Notes under the pieces: generated by a model
What the model was told of the DNA's origin: nothing
Seen by the model: only the letters and a program-made list of their open reading frames with translations
The model's database searches: none
Translations under genes and position numbers: made by a program
Assembly (NCBI GenBank): GCA_030737835.1
Contig: CM060850.1
Coordinates: forward strand, 4,780,015-4,844,014
DNA length: 64,000 bases
Direction: 5' to 3'
Source: Acorus gramineus
Lineage: Eukaryota; Streptophyta; Magnoliopsida; Acorales; Acoraceae
Shown here: one piece after another, positions 1-11,259 of the stretch
How the letters are laid out: every line of letters begins with the position of its first letter
Position numbering within the stretch: the stretch's first letter is position 1

Positions 1-727
1 CATACCCCCACTTTCCTTCTACCATTTTGTCCCCCCATGTCTTTTCATTAAAATGCAGAACAATCTTCGTGAAACCACCAACTGTCAAATGTAAATAGGA
101 TCACTCTCTCTTATCCTCCCCCAACCAGAACAATTGGAATATCATATGAACATGGCCTCGTGATCTTTCCATGTCTCACCAAGGGAAAGTTCTCCCACAA
201 ATATTCACACTTGTTACCTTAGATACTGTGGCAACTGAGAAATCCTCTGTGGTAACTGCAGGTCTGAAACTATAATTCTGAAACCAAAGCTTCATTTGTC
301 TGTGCTGTCATGTCAGCATGCCTGTTCACCTCAGTATTGTTTCATTACAAATGTTATACATCCAGAACTATCCTGTTGATTAGAATCAGATAAAAAGAAA
401 TAGTATTTCTTTGATTATTCTTTTCATTGTTTCTAGTTCTGAGACATAGTTCATTGAAGTTTTCAGGTTCCAAGAAAAAAGACCTCCAGTCTCGATGTTG
501 TATGCATATACGGAAAAAAACTTATGCACAATTGGTGGTGCGTACTCACCAGACAAAACATGTATCTATTAAAAGAAGCAAAATTTAATGTAGTTTTTTT
601 TTTTTATTCCCATTATCTATATGTAAAAAAATCCACCACACCCAAACAGCCCTGGCATACAGAAACAATCTTTACAATGAAAACACCAACCATTGTTTCC
701 CTAGTAAAAAGTCTCTATTCATAATTG
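1..727. other. Gene-free flank
   Basis: No reading frame with protein-family character is visible on either strand. The last few hundred bases probably hold the 3' untranslated region and polyadenylation signals of the minus-strand zinc-finger gene that ends at 728. A short T-run lies at about 595-605. Confidence 0.5.
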
Positions 728-1982
728 TTAACAAGCTTTAGCAGATGGTGTAGTTGGAGAGGAATTACGCCGCACGTCTTCTCTGCAGGTGATCGTGCGG
801 ATCCTCCCCATGATAGCAAGAAGTTTCTCCTCCCCTGGAACAGATTTTTTACAGGCATGTTCAGCAGGGAACCTGTGCTTGAGGCAAACCTTCTTGTGGC
901 AGACTTTGCAGGTGTTGGAGTTGGAGAAGGTCAGTACTTCCTTGCAGTTCTTCACGGGGCACCTTGGCTTCTTCTTCTTCGTGGGGTCACAAACACCGGA
1001 TTTGGCATGCTTTTCAAGGACAAGCTTTTCTGTTTCATTGTCTTTGATCTCTATGGACATTGAACAAGCCTCGCAGACAGCGACTCGCCTGCTGTTTCGA
1101 TCCCCTTTTGGGCAGTTATGGGCTGTGTAAGTCCTGTGCTCCAAGCAGAATACCTGGGATGGTATAAACATGGAATATGTTAAGGCGAGTGATACGCACA
1201 ATTCCTTTTCTAGCCCCAATTCCAATCTCATTTGTTTCTTTGACGCTATATACTTACATTAATAAGGCATATGCTTAGTTTAATTTTTTTTACATTTTAT
1301 ATAAATGCATCCATACAATTTATTACAGTATAAGCTTCATTTTTTATAACAACATGTACTTTACTAGATCATGTATACTATTTAAAAAAAAATCAAAACG
1401 TGTGTAGCCTGGAATTGGGGTTAGAAAATGAGTTGTACAAGATCATCTCTAACCTCATTCAATCTTATACCTAAATTTCATTAACAATTTCAGGTAAAAC
1501 TTCATTTGGTATCATATCCCTCCAATCATTATTTGTGTTTTACTCAAATCTTTTCATAAAATTTATAACTTCTCCCTTTGATCTTAAAAAGATATTGAAA
1601 ACCAAAAACTACCATTGATTTGGATAAATTTTTGAGTCTCCATTCATTTGAGGTGGGTTTGATATGGGTTTAGGTTAAAGGTTGTAGAAGATTTTGTTAG
1701 ATTTTCACTTAAATTTTAAATTTCATATGGGTATGTGTCTAGGATTGGGCATGCTTCATGTGCACCAAATTGGAATCTATATACATGATTTGGGAATTGG
1801 TCTAATATTCGTTTCATAAATAAAAATTTAAGCTTTCGATGAAGAGGAAGAAAGATTGGATAAAAAAAAATATGTACCTCTTGACAAGCGAGGCAGGTGA
1901 AGGGAAGGAAATCAAGCTGGTGGCATCCTGGATGCTGGCAGTGGGCACCCAAATCAGGGAAAGCTTCTGTTCCTCCTCCCAT
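728..1982 (-). CDS. AN1-type zinc-finger stress-associated protein (SAP12-like)
   Basis: Two exons on the minus strand: exon 1 is 1982-1878 (ATG at 1982) and exon 2 is 1153-728. The 724-bp intron has GT and AG ends, and the junction is in phase 0. The product is 176 residues. It holds two AN1 zinc fingers: C15, C20, C30, C33, C38, H41, H47, C49, then C100, C105, C117, C120, C125, H128, H134, C136. A basic stretch at about 94-99 lies between them. There is no A20 finger. Two AN1 fingers without A20 is the layout of the SAP11/12/13 group of plant stress-associated proteins, and length and spacing resemble Arabidopsis SAP12. These proteins are rapidly induced by cold, heat or salt. Their biochemical role, possibly ubiquitin-related or redox-sensitive, is not settled. 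The upstream region carries stress-type motifs, described separately. Family assignment is firm; SAP12 orthology is inferred. Confidence 0.93.
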
Positions 1983-2090
1983 CTTTCTTCTCTCTCTGTT
2001 CTGATAATAACTATGATTTGTCTTCTTCTTTTTTCCCTCCTCTCTCTTTTGATTTGCGTTTACGTTTGCGTTTGTGTGTGTGGTGGTGAA

Positions 2091-2198
2091 GTATTTAAAG
2101 CTTTTTGTGCAAAGAGAATCAGACTTGCGTCGCAAGAAAACGCGTGTGAAAAGTTTATATTTCCACGTTGGACGGAAAGTTCTAGACTTGAACACGTG
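2091..2198 (-). promoter_or_regulatory. Probable stress-type promoter of the AN1 gene
   Basis: Reading the minus strand upstream of the ATG at 1982, there are two TATA candidates: a CTTTAAATAC box at 2100-2091 and a TATAAA at 2159-2154. Further upstream are an ACGCGT core (2140-2145, the type bound by CAMTA factors), a heat-shock element GAA-AG-TTC-TA-GAC (2175-2187, one mismatch in the third unit) and a CACGTG G-box/ABRE core (2193-2198). Stacked in about 110 bp, they fit the known stress induction of SAP genes. The transcription start is not known. Confidence 0.5.
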
Positions 2199-2384
2199 AT
2201 GATGCTTGACGTAATCTTATATTCTACAACCCCGCCCCCAACAATTTTAAAAAGTCCCCTCTCTCTCTCTCTACTCTCCTTCCCAATCTTCTTCTCCGTC
2301 TAACCTCACAATAGACGCAGACGGGTTTCGTGGTGGACGGGGGCCAACGAAGGTAGAGAAGTCCGTGGAATTCTGCGGGTCGAT

Positions 2385-2680
2385 CACGTCAAAGGGGATC
2401 CTTCAAGAGGGACAGGTTAAGGGTCCTCGTGGAGGATCTCAGGGGGTCTGGGGTTCCGGGCACCAAAGATGTTCATCGCCGAGCAGCCGCTCATGCGGTC
2501 ACGCCGAAGGGGCTCTTTGGGGAGGGATGGGGTCAGGGTCGGGGGGTTTTGGGGTTCCAACCGTCGAAGATGTTCATCACAGAGTGGCTCACACGGTCAC
2601 GCCAAAGGGGCTCTTCAGGGAGGGACGAGTTCATTGTTAGGGGGTTTGGGGTGGTTTTGGCCATTGAAGATGACTACGGA
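2385..2680. repeat. GC-rich block of three diverged tandem units
   Basis: Three units begin at 2385, 2500 and 2598, each opening with CACG(T/C)C-AAGGGG and running into a shared 'aagatgttcatc' segment (third copy altered). Unit lengths are about 115, 98 and 82 bp. The block is far more GC-rich than the AT-rich DNA around it. Frames are open across it on the plus strand but recall no protein family, so I treat it as repeat DNA rather than a gene. Confidence 0.55.
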
Positions 2681-2699
2681 GAAGAAGTTTTGAATTTTT

Positions 2700-4362
2700 T
2701 TTTTTTTTTTTGTGTGGAGCAATTGGATGTTTGTTGTTCTTGTAGAAAAAAAAAGTTTTGATTTGATCTCCCGTAAGTAATTGATGAAGATAAGTTTATT
2801 TGACTTGGTTTTTTTAGGGTTGGATTTGTTGTTTTGTTGTAATATTTAGTTATGTAATGATTTTATTGTTTTAGAGATTTTAATTGTGAAATAGGTTTAG
2901 ATTGGTGGATGAATTTAGGTCTAGGAGATGAGTTTTTTTCATTTGTAAGGGATACATTGGTGGGTGAGAAAGGGGCAGTGTTTTCATTTGGAAGGGATGA
3001 AGGGGTGAGTTAGAAAGGGGTGGGTTTCACTATTTCAAAAACATGTTAAATATGTTTTACCCCTGTTTTGTGGTGAGCCATCTAAAAAATTAAAGGTGAT
3101 AGATAAGATAAAAAAAAATTATTTGTTTTGAAAAAATAAATTTTGATAGTTATATTTAAATAATTTAGGAGTGATGTATTGTTTATTAGAGTTTATTTAT
3201 ATTAATAAATAAAAATAACTTTTTAATTATGTTATTTTTAAAAAATTATCTCAAATAACATTTTAACACACATTCTAAAAATCTATTAAATCTATCATAT
3301 CACATACACCTCTCACCTTTATTCTCAAATAAAAATAATTCATGCAAGAGTATAATTGTGATATAAACTCTTCTCATCTCTTATCTATCATTTATCATCA
3401 ATTTATCCGATATGAATTAAACAACAAAAAAAATTAAAATGATCTCTTCACCTGTTTTATTTCATACCCTAAAATCTCAATTTTTAGTGCAATTTTAACC
3501 ACTGAAAATCATTACATCAATAAATGCGACCACAATGACCATGCTCAATGTGCGAGATTTTCATTTACCCCCACACGATTGTAGTTAAATTTCTGTATTT
3601 TTAGCAGAGAGGCTCGCAAGGGATTAAAACAGGACAGTGGCTCAAGACCCATAACATATTTTATTTTTGAGTGCAATTGCACGCAAATTTTTTTTTTAAC
3701 CTCAATTTTTATTTTGTATATGTCGATAAAAAATCACCAGGGTATATGCTCACATTAACGATTTATATGTTTTGATATAAATTTTTGCATTCATACAATT
3801 CATTAAAATATATGCTTTATTTTTTATAAAAGCATGTACCTCACTACATAATAGAAATAAGAATTGATCCTAGAATCTCCCATAAGGGAAAAGGTGTCTT
3901 CACCAATCTCTTAAACATGCAACATACGAATTGACCAATGATTTATAACATCAAATAAAATTCTAGTTAAAGCAAACAGACATCTCATTCCAGTTCACTC
4001 TTTTTCACAATTGTTTTCAAACAAGCTTCTTTTTTTTTGTTTTTTTTTGGTGTATAGGCCTGGATAAGGCGTCACATAACAAACAGATCAACATGGACCC
4101 TATAACAACCAGTGGATCAAAGCCTATAGTAAACTAGCCCAACAAGGCTAGGAAATTGTGTTCACCTTATTAAAAACAAGGGTTAAACTCGGATCATCCC
4201 CACCGAGTGTGGGTGTTCCTACCAACATGACAAAACCACTGTGGACAAACAAGCTCCTTTGTTACAAACAGCTCTAGTTCACTCTCATTATTTCCTTCAT
4301 ATATGCACACACAGCCATTTGAAGAAACAAAAGTTTTTGAATGTAGCAGTACTACTACTGTG
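2700..4362. other. AT-rich intergenic DNA
   Basis: Long A/T stretches with no gene recognised. The piece at about 4060-4240 is less AT-rich and uneven in composition, and looks like an old repeat lying in or just beyond the 3' end of the CASP-like gene. Confidence 0.4.
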
Positions 4363-5890
4363 TCACCAGATGATCCTCTTGCACAACTTGAAGCCTGACA
4401 GCAAAGCCGAGGCCCCCACGGCCAAAAACGCAACAAACGACATGCAAAGGGAGACGATGGCCACCGTGTGTAAGGGCGTCCCATTGGATTTTCGGGCTGC
4501 GGGAACGGACACTGAGGACGATGAGATGAGCAGATAAGCCATCAACTGTTTGGCCCCTCGCAACGGAGATGAAAGAGTGTTTAAAAATGAATCCCGGTCA
4601 AATCACTATCTAAAGATGTCATATGGTCCTGTTTGTTACAACTTTAGTTTACAAATTATAGATCTAGGAGGCACCGCGGACAGCCACAATTAAGGACAAG
4701 AAAATGAAAGGCTATATGGGTCCTCTGTTCTTGTAGTACCTGAAAGGCATGACAGCAAACAGAGGTTCTCTTTTATTTATTTTTTTATATTCATTCTGCA
4801 TTCAATTTGAATTGGGATTGGCAGCAAGGTTTTTTTTTCCCGAACTTCCATTTCTTTCTTTTTATTATGCATGTGTATTTGTCTAATTTTGATGTATAGA
4901 AACACAAATTTATTTTAATAAACGGTGGACATGTTTATTGTAACGGTTAAAAAACTAGAAAATAAAAAGTAATGAATGTTTATTAGAATAAGCTTTATAA
5001 TAATAAAAAAAGTTTTTTTTTTTTTTTTTTTTTTCGTGTGATTGTCAAAAATATACCTTTAAATTATAGTAGAGGAGTTTGAGAGGTGGTGAAAAGATAT
5101 TTATCATTAGCAAAAAAAATAAAAAATTGAAGAGCATGTCCCAAGCTTCAATCTCAGGAACCCCCCATTTGTCCAACTTAAAATTCGGACTTTTTGAAGT
5201 TATTTTTTATCTTAAATAAATTCCAATAACTTCAAACATGCAACAACCAATTTTGTTAAATCAAAAGCTATAATTTTCTCAGTATATTAATTTTAACAAA
5301 CAGGTATTAGATACATAAACTTGCCTGATCAAAGATGAAGGTCGCATGGTCGGAGACCGTCTCCTTTAAAAATCGACCCCTGAAGGCGATGTCACATATG
5401 CTCTTTAAGAGCTGAACAGCCGAGTACATGGAGGAGATGACAACTACACTAAAGAAATACCTGCACTCATGTCCAAGGGTTTAGATTTGTTGCTCTAATT
5501 GTTGAATGCTCATATTATCAATTTTCTCTTGGTAGAATGGTATAGAGACACCATCTTATTAATGAAGGGACCTGGATTGACCAATTAAATAAAAAAAATA
5601 TTATCAATTTGGGTTCACCTGAACTCCGAGTAATGCTCAAAAGGGTACTGCTTTTTGGTGATGTGGGACTTGGGGGCGGCCAGAATGAGCGCGGCAAGGA
5701 AGGAGAGAGTGAACGCGGAGGAGCGAAGCAGGAGGTCCAACACGCGGAGGACTGTGTGCCGCGAGCCCCCTCCGGTGGAGGCCAAGGAATTTGCGAAGGG
5801 TGATGGCGTGAACTGCGGCGGCTGCGAAGGAGAATTGAAAACTATGGTTGTGAAGCCGGAGACTGATTGGGGTGCTACAGAACTATTCAT
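4363..5890 (-). CDS. CASP-like membrane protein (CASPL4-type, UPF0497)
   Basis: Three minus-strand exons: 5890-5619, 5460-5325 and 4545-4363, encoding 196 residues. The start is the ATG at 5890: the open frame runs further up only through a TTG, and an in-frame stop lies just upstream. The first intron (5618-5461) is GT-AG. The second (5324-4546) begins GC and ends AG. Residues 1-40 are rich in Ser, Pro and Phe. Four membrane segments follow at about 47-72, 92-112, 130-150 and 163-188. The Arg of helix 1 (R56) and the Asp of helix 3 (D135), conserved in Casparian-strip membrane domain proteins, are both present. The family forms plasma-membrane scaffolds; only true CASPs organise the Casparian strip, and CASPL4 members have little-known roles. 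The family is clear from helix order and the conserved pair; the subgroup is my judgement. Confidence 0.9.
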
Positions 5891-6125
5891 CGGTACTGAT
5901 GCATCACCAAGCAAAGATCATCTATAGAAGGGTGTAATCAAAATGATCTGAGTGTTAACCAAGCAAAAAAAAAATGACCTGAGTTGCAGCAGCCGTTGAC
6001 TCGGGTTGTCTATCCACGAAATGACATAAATACTTGAAATAAAGAACTACTACAGGAACCTTCCTGTCTCTTACAGGCTTAGTTTGATAAATGGATAAAT
6101 ATTTAGGATGAAAAAATAATTACAA

Positions 6126-9035
6126 GCCCCAATTCATAAGCCCCATAACATGGTATGATTTAAATTTTCGTTTATGCCCCTTAATTGACTTTTGTAACTT
6201 CTCAAACGAAATTAATATAAACAGTTAATGATGCATTCTTTGGAACTACGCATGGGAGGCATTCAATTGTGATTTTTTTTTTCATTTTTTGATTATATCA
6301 CATTTGAACGCTCGTAATTGAATCAACAGCTTTATTTTTTTTTGTAAAATTTCAAAAAAAAAATTTAGATTGCAATTGAATTTGATTTTTTGGACAACTA
6401 TTTTAAGCGTCTAATCTGATAAAAAAAAAAACAGAACAATTTAGCTACCATTGAAATGTCTGCCGATTCAAGTGTGGCGTTTGTTTTATTGTATGTTTTT
6501 CAATTGTTTTATTTTTTTATTTTTTGTTTTTTAATGTTAATTCTGGTTGTTTCTGATGTCAAATGTGATTTTCAATACGACATATCTATTGTTTGACATT
6601 TAAATGTCAGTTACATATGCATGCCCATGTGGTAGATAATGTAACTAATTATTATATGGATGTTTGTATTGAATTTTGTAACTAGCTTCATGGATTTGTG
6701 AATGTAACTAACTTATTATATGGATTTTGTATTTTAACCCAAGTTACATTTGCAAATTTTTTCTTGAATCTGTTATTTGATATTAAATATAGTAGCCTTT
6801 GATATGGCTTTTGTTTACAATTTTTTCTTTGAATCTGGTATTCGATGTCAAATATGTTTTTTTGAGGATTTTATAGTGTTTTGATGTTATATTGGCATAT
6901 GGTTGTCTTACATTTTCAAACTAATATGAACATTTATGCATTATATTTTATAAGCCAGTTACATTTTTGAAATATAACTGATATTTACATGCTTTAAATA
7001 ATAAAAGTCAGTTAATTGAACTATTTGTGTAATATATTTTAAAACAATAATGATTTTTAAGCCTCAATTGGTAGACCTCATCTCAAGCCGTTGGTAAGAT
7101 TGAATTACCCACTTTACCCTTCCTATCTAAATGGAGAAGTTTTTTCCATAACCGATTCCTTAAATCTTGAGGTGGTTATGATTTAGGATATTCTCTCTCT
7201 TTTTAAAGCAATCAATTCAATTGAATATCAAAAAAATAAGATTTACATTTTTTTTATTCAAATTGATACGTGGAAAAAATATCGAATTCAGTTTTGGTGG
7301 GGATTGGAAGAGAAGATTATAATTACTCTAGTAATTTTTTTTTATTTTCGATCTGATTGTGGTGCAAACAATGACGATCCATTCAGATTAAGCTTTTCGA
7401 TCTGAATAAAACATATTGTTCTGATTTTACATTCATCTTTGAATCATCAATACATTTTTGAGATCGAATTTAATTTAAATTCAGATACATTGCCACTGTA
7501 TCTAAATTTTTAGCCTTGCATAATATTATTCAGTACGATTTTTGAGATTTGAATAAGTACGATTTGTATAATCGTTTTTGTTGTTGTGTATGTATATAAG
7601 TATGCATATTGAGTCGTTCAGTATATTTTTAACCTTGCATGATCATTATTTAACTCATTCGGATTCAAGATAAATTGTTATCTAATGTAAAGTTATTGAT
7701 TCAGATTCTAGATACATGTGTATCTTAATTATTTATCCAACCTAATTTGTTGTTTGTTATTTTTCTTTTGGTGGATTTGATTAATGTGTATCTGAATAAT
7801 ATTTAATTATTTTTTGATATCTATATTTAAAGACTTTTATTAATCATCTATGCAATATCTCATTAACATATAAACCATAATTGTTTTATTTTTAAACTCA
7901 TTCAGATTCCAGATACACTTGTATCTAATGTAAAGTTGTTATTTCAGATTTCAGATACACGTGTATCTGAATTATTTACCTAGCTCAATTTGTTGTTTGT
8001 TATTTTTCTTTTTAATGGATTTGATTAATGTGTATCTGAATAATATTTAATTGTTTTGTCATGTATATTTAAATATTTTTATTAATCATCTAAGCAATGC
8101 TTCATTAACAGGTAGAATATAATTGTTTCATATGAATATACTCATCTGTATCTGAAATTCTAATATATTCATTTGTTGTTGTATCTGAAAAACATAGAGG
8201 TAGAGGTCGGAGGAGATGGAGGTCGGATGAGTGCTCGAAAGGTAGCCGATTCACCTCTCATATGATAGAGGGCGACGAGAGCAATCCAAAGGTAATGATG
8301 CCGATTGCCGGAGATGAGAAGGCCGGCCGGAATGAATTTTTGAAGTAGTGGATGCCTTATGAGAGTAAAAAAGAAATTTTTTCAAAGGAGTGCTAGAGGC
8401 GGTTATTCAATCACAATTAATGAGGATTTATTTTTTATAATGAAAAATTCAAATATAAAAAAAGGTAATATTGTCCCTACACTTTTTACCTTTAAAAAAA
8501 GTCAAACAAAGGACCAATAAATTAATGATACCTATTGGGGCTTCTGGCTCAAATTTTGAGATTCATGTAGCAAGACCTATTTTAAAATTAAGTTATATTC
8601 ACAAAATGTAACTAACTTTTTTTATCTGATCTTAATGTTTTGTTAACAATCAGTTACATTCATCAAAAAGTGGATATAAAGGTCAAAAAAAGTGTAATCC
8701 GGAGGAGGATTGAAAAGGTAATCGAATAATCTCTCATATGATAGAGAGCGACGAAAAGAATCCAGCAGTGGTGACGTCGTTCGTCGAAGATGAGCAGGTC
8801 GGCCGAAATAATTTTTTAAGTTGATGATTTTTTAAAAAGAAACGGTTAGATTTTGTTGGGATGTGTTTAGGGAGGAGAAACCATGAAACCATACACAAAA
8901 ATAGGGGGATTTGACATGTGAATGTGTGATTTAAATAGGAGTAATTTTGTATTTTATTTTTTTGCCCTTTTGTTAAGGCCAACTAGGCAACCAATAAAAA
9001 TTTGACATCTCATGGGGCCTATAAGTAGGGCTTAT
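6126..9035. mobile_element. Possible non-autonomous DNA transposon with imperfect inverted ends
   Basis: The left end near 6126-6148 (aagcccc-a-ttcataagccccat) is an imperfect inverted match to the right end near 9012-9034 (atggggcctataagtagggctt), about 18 of 22 positions. Between them the DNA is very AT-rich with no transposase reading frame. Two related segments occur inside, at about 8190-8345 and 8695-8815, sharing 'ctctcatatgatagag' followed by a gcgacga core. The right part therefore seems duplicated or nested. No clear target-site duplication was seen, so the boundaries are tentative. Confidence 0.35.
7652..8141. repeat. Tandem duplication, period about 244 bp
   Basis: The copies start at 7652 and 7896, both with actcattc-ggattc/agattc. 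They share the sections 'tgtttgttatttttcttt' and 'gatttgattaatgtgtatct' at matching offsets. Divergence is moderate, so the duplication is not recent. It lies inside the possible transposon at 6126-9035. Confidence 0.7.
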
Positions 9036-9039
9036 ATAA

Positions 9040-10905
9040 TGGGGTATGTGTGGCAGCACTCTTTAGGACAAGTTAACCCAATTTCTTGGGATAAAAAAAA
9101 CTACTATTTTTATTCAGATTTACATTTGGTTGTACTTTTTATTATCTTTATTTTTTATATTCTTATCCACAATCTTACATTTGAATCAAATATGGGAGAA
9201 CATCAAATTTAAAAAAATAATACCAAATATAGCTTTTTTTCCTTTTTTTACGAGAGTTTCACGTGGACTTGTTGAGCTGTTACATTGATGGGCTCTAAAA
9301 TCTTCTTATAAATTGATTTTCTTATGTAATCCAATAGGTTGTTTTAGCTTTTTTTCTATCCCAACCTTTTCTAGAGGCAATACAATTACTTACCAAGCAT
9401 TAAAAAAAAAAAAATCAACTAAACTTATTCTGTGAACAGAGTAATTGAATCAATAAAAAACACAGGTCCAAATTCAACCATAATTTTTTTTATTAATTTT
9501 TTGTTGTTTATACTATTTAGATCTTTTTGTTGTTATGTAAGTTTTTTCCACAAATACTCATGACTTCTGAACATTATAGAAATTTTCATGCCTTGTAATC
9601 TGTTATTATTCTGAATTTTTATCCCATAATTCATATATACAGTTCATAGTTTCACTTGTTATTTTTAATAAAAAATTTTATGTAAACAGTCCCAATTGAT
9701 TTGATCATTGCATACATTCTTATTTGGCTTTTTTTTTCCCTTTTGGTTTTTGCTTTTTTTTGGGAAATGACAGTTATAAATGTTATCCCAATTTTATAAA
9801 ATAAGGATAAAAAATAAGAATAAAGTCTGTTCCACCTTTTACCCGGAACAAACTATCTTTATTTTTTATCTCAAAATGTGGACAATTGTCCATGCTTTAT
9901 CTCTTTTTTTTTATGCCATATGGGATAAAAAGTGATTTAACTTAATTTTTTCATTATCCCAGCCTCTTATCCCCATGCCAAACCAGGCATTAGTGTTTAG
10001 GAAGACTTATCAAATCCAATTTTAAAATTGCATTTGAATTTAAATAATATTGGAAGCCGGTTCTATTCTGAAAGGGATATGCTAACTGCTTCAGATGACC
10101 ATTATTTGGAGCATAAATTACTACTTCAGATAGCCATTTAAAGCATAAATTACCCCCGTACATAATAATTATTATTATTTTGCTTGGTAATTTATCTAAC
10201 GAGGTATATGCTTCACTGAATTTGTAACGAGGTATATAGGTCTGTATTTTGAACTGAAAAAAAAAACTGAATGTGGCCGCACTTTTTATTTTATTTTTAA
10301 TTTTTAAATGGTCTTTCACAAAAAAGGACCCGTGGGCAAGTCAGAAATCTGGGCCCGTCCCATAGGGCCGTTCAAGCCCGAGCACGTGGACAGGCCGCGA
10401 GCCTGGGTTTTGTCTGACTGGCCGGGCCGGCCTGGCTCAAGCCCGCTGGCCACTAAAACCTGTGGGCATTGGCTTGGGCCCGTTGCCGATGCCCAACCCC
10501 AAGTGGTTGGAATGATCCAGAAAAATATTCACTGATTAGAGACCAAAAAATAATCCTAAAAATGTCAGTGACTTCAAAATAATAAGTGGGTGAGTTGAGG
10601 TTCCCATAATTGATTTCCCAAGAAATAAAAGACATAAAATGCATATAAATTTATATTTTTGTCCAATCGCTGTTTTCATTGTTCAGTGAAGCTCGATACT
10701 TGGTATCACTAATCTCGTATAAAATATAGATTCTGAGGTTTCCATCTCGCTTTACTCTCCCTATTCCCATTCTCTAATCCCAGATTTTTTTTTTTTTTTT
10801 TAAATAAGGTAGACGCAGTCCATCAATCATTTTCATTAGAGAAATAGATTAGTACACGGTCTGAATTGAGGGTGAGAGGATAAAAACTGAAAAAGAAAAA
10901 ACAGA
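9040..10905. other. AT-rich intergenic DNA with a GC-rich repeat piece
   Basis: No gene recognised. At about 10320-10505 there is a GC-rich stretch dense in gggcc/gccc and 'ggcccgagc'-like words, a composition often seen in old hAT-type non-autonomous elements. I saw no paired ends. A T-run at about 10785-10801 lies beyond the 3' end of the LINE fragment that follows. Confidence 0.35.
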
Positions 10906-10908
10906 TAA

Positions 10909-11250
10909 TCATAATAAAACGGGATGGAAATAGAGGGAGTAGATAGGAAATCTACCCAACCCGACATCCACCTCTGACCCCAGTAGTCTTACATCCGACC
11001 ACATGGTAATACAAACATCCCCTCCGCTCATTGTGATGCGTTGTACACCAACTAGCTCCGGTGCCCAGTCTTGAATGAGGGAAGCTGCGTGTGCCCACAT
11101 GTTCTCCACGTAAACTCTAGTCCCCTTGAATAGGGCCTCATTTATGGTGATCCATATCACCCAAGCCCCGACCGGTAGGATCAAACGCGCGGTATCCCTC
11201 TTTGGGCCCGCCGGCCATCTCGCCCTCAAGTCCGCACCTGCGCCCCACAT
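10909..11250 (-). mobile_element. LINE fragment (C-terminal part of ORF2-like protein)
   Basis: An open minus-strand frame of about 113 codons reads like the tail of plant LINE ORF2 products. It carries a Trp-rich 'W-x-IW-x-TINEALFKGTR' core and a following helix 'VENMWAHAASLI', the place where such proteins have 'W..W..RN..+F'. No reverse-transcriptase core is attached. This is a dead 3' fragment, not a gene. The assignment rests on pattern memory only. Confidence 0.45.
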
Positions 11251-11259
11251 GCCCGCTAA

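Noticed and set aside
5891..5914. Longer start for the CASP-like protein, eight codons upstream
   Set aside because: That start is a TTG codon; the first in-frame ATG is at 5890, and a stop lies just upstream of the TTG.
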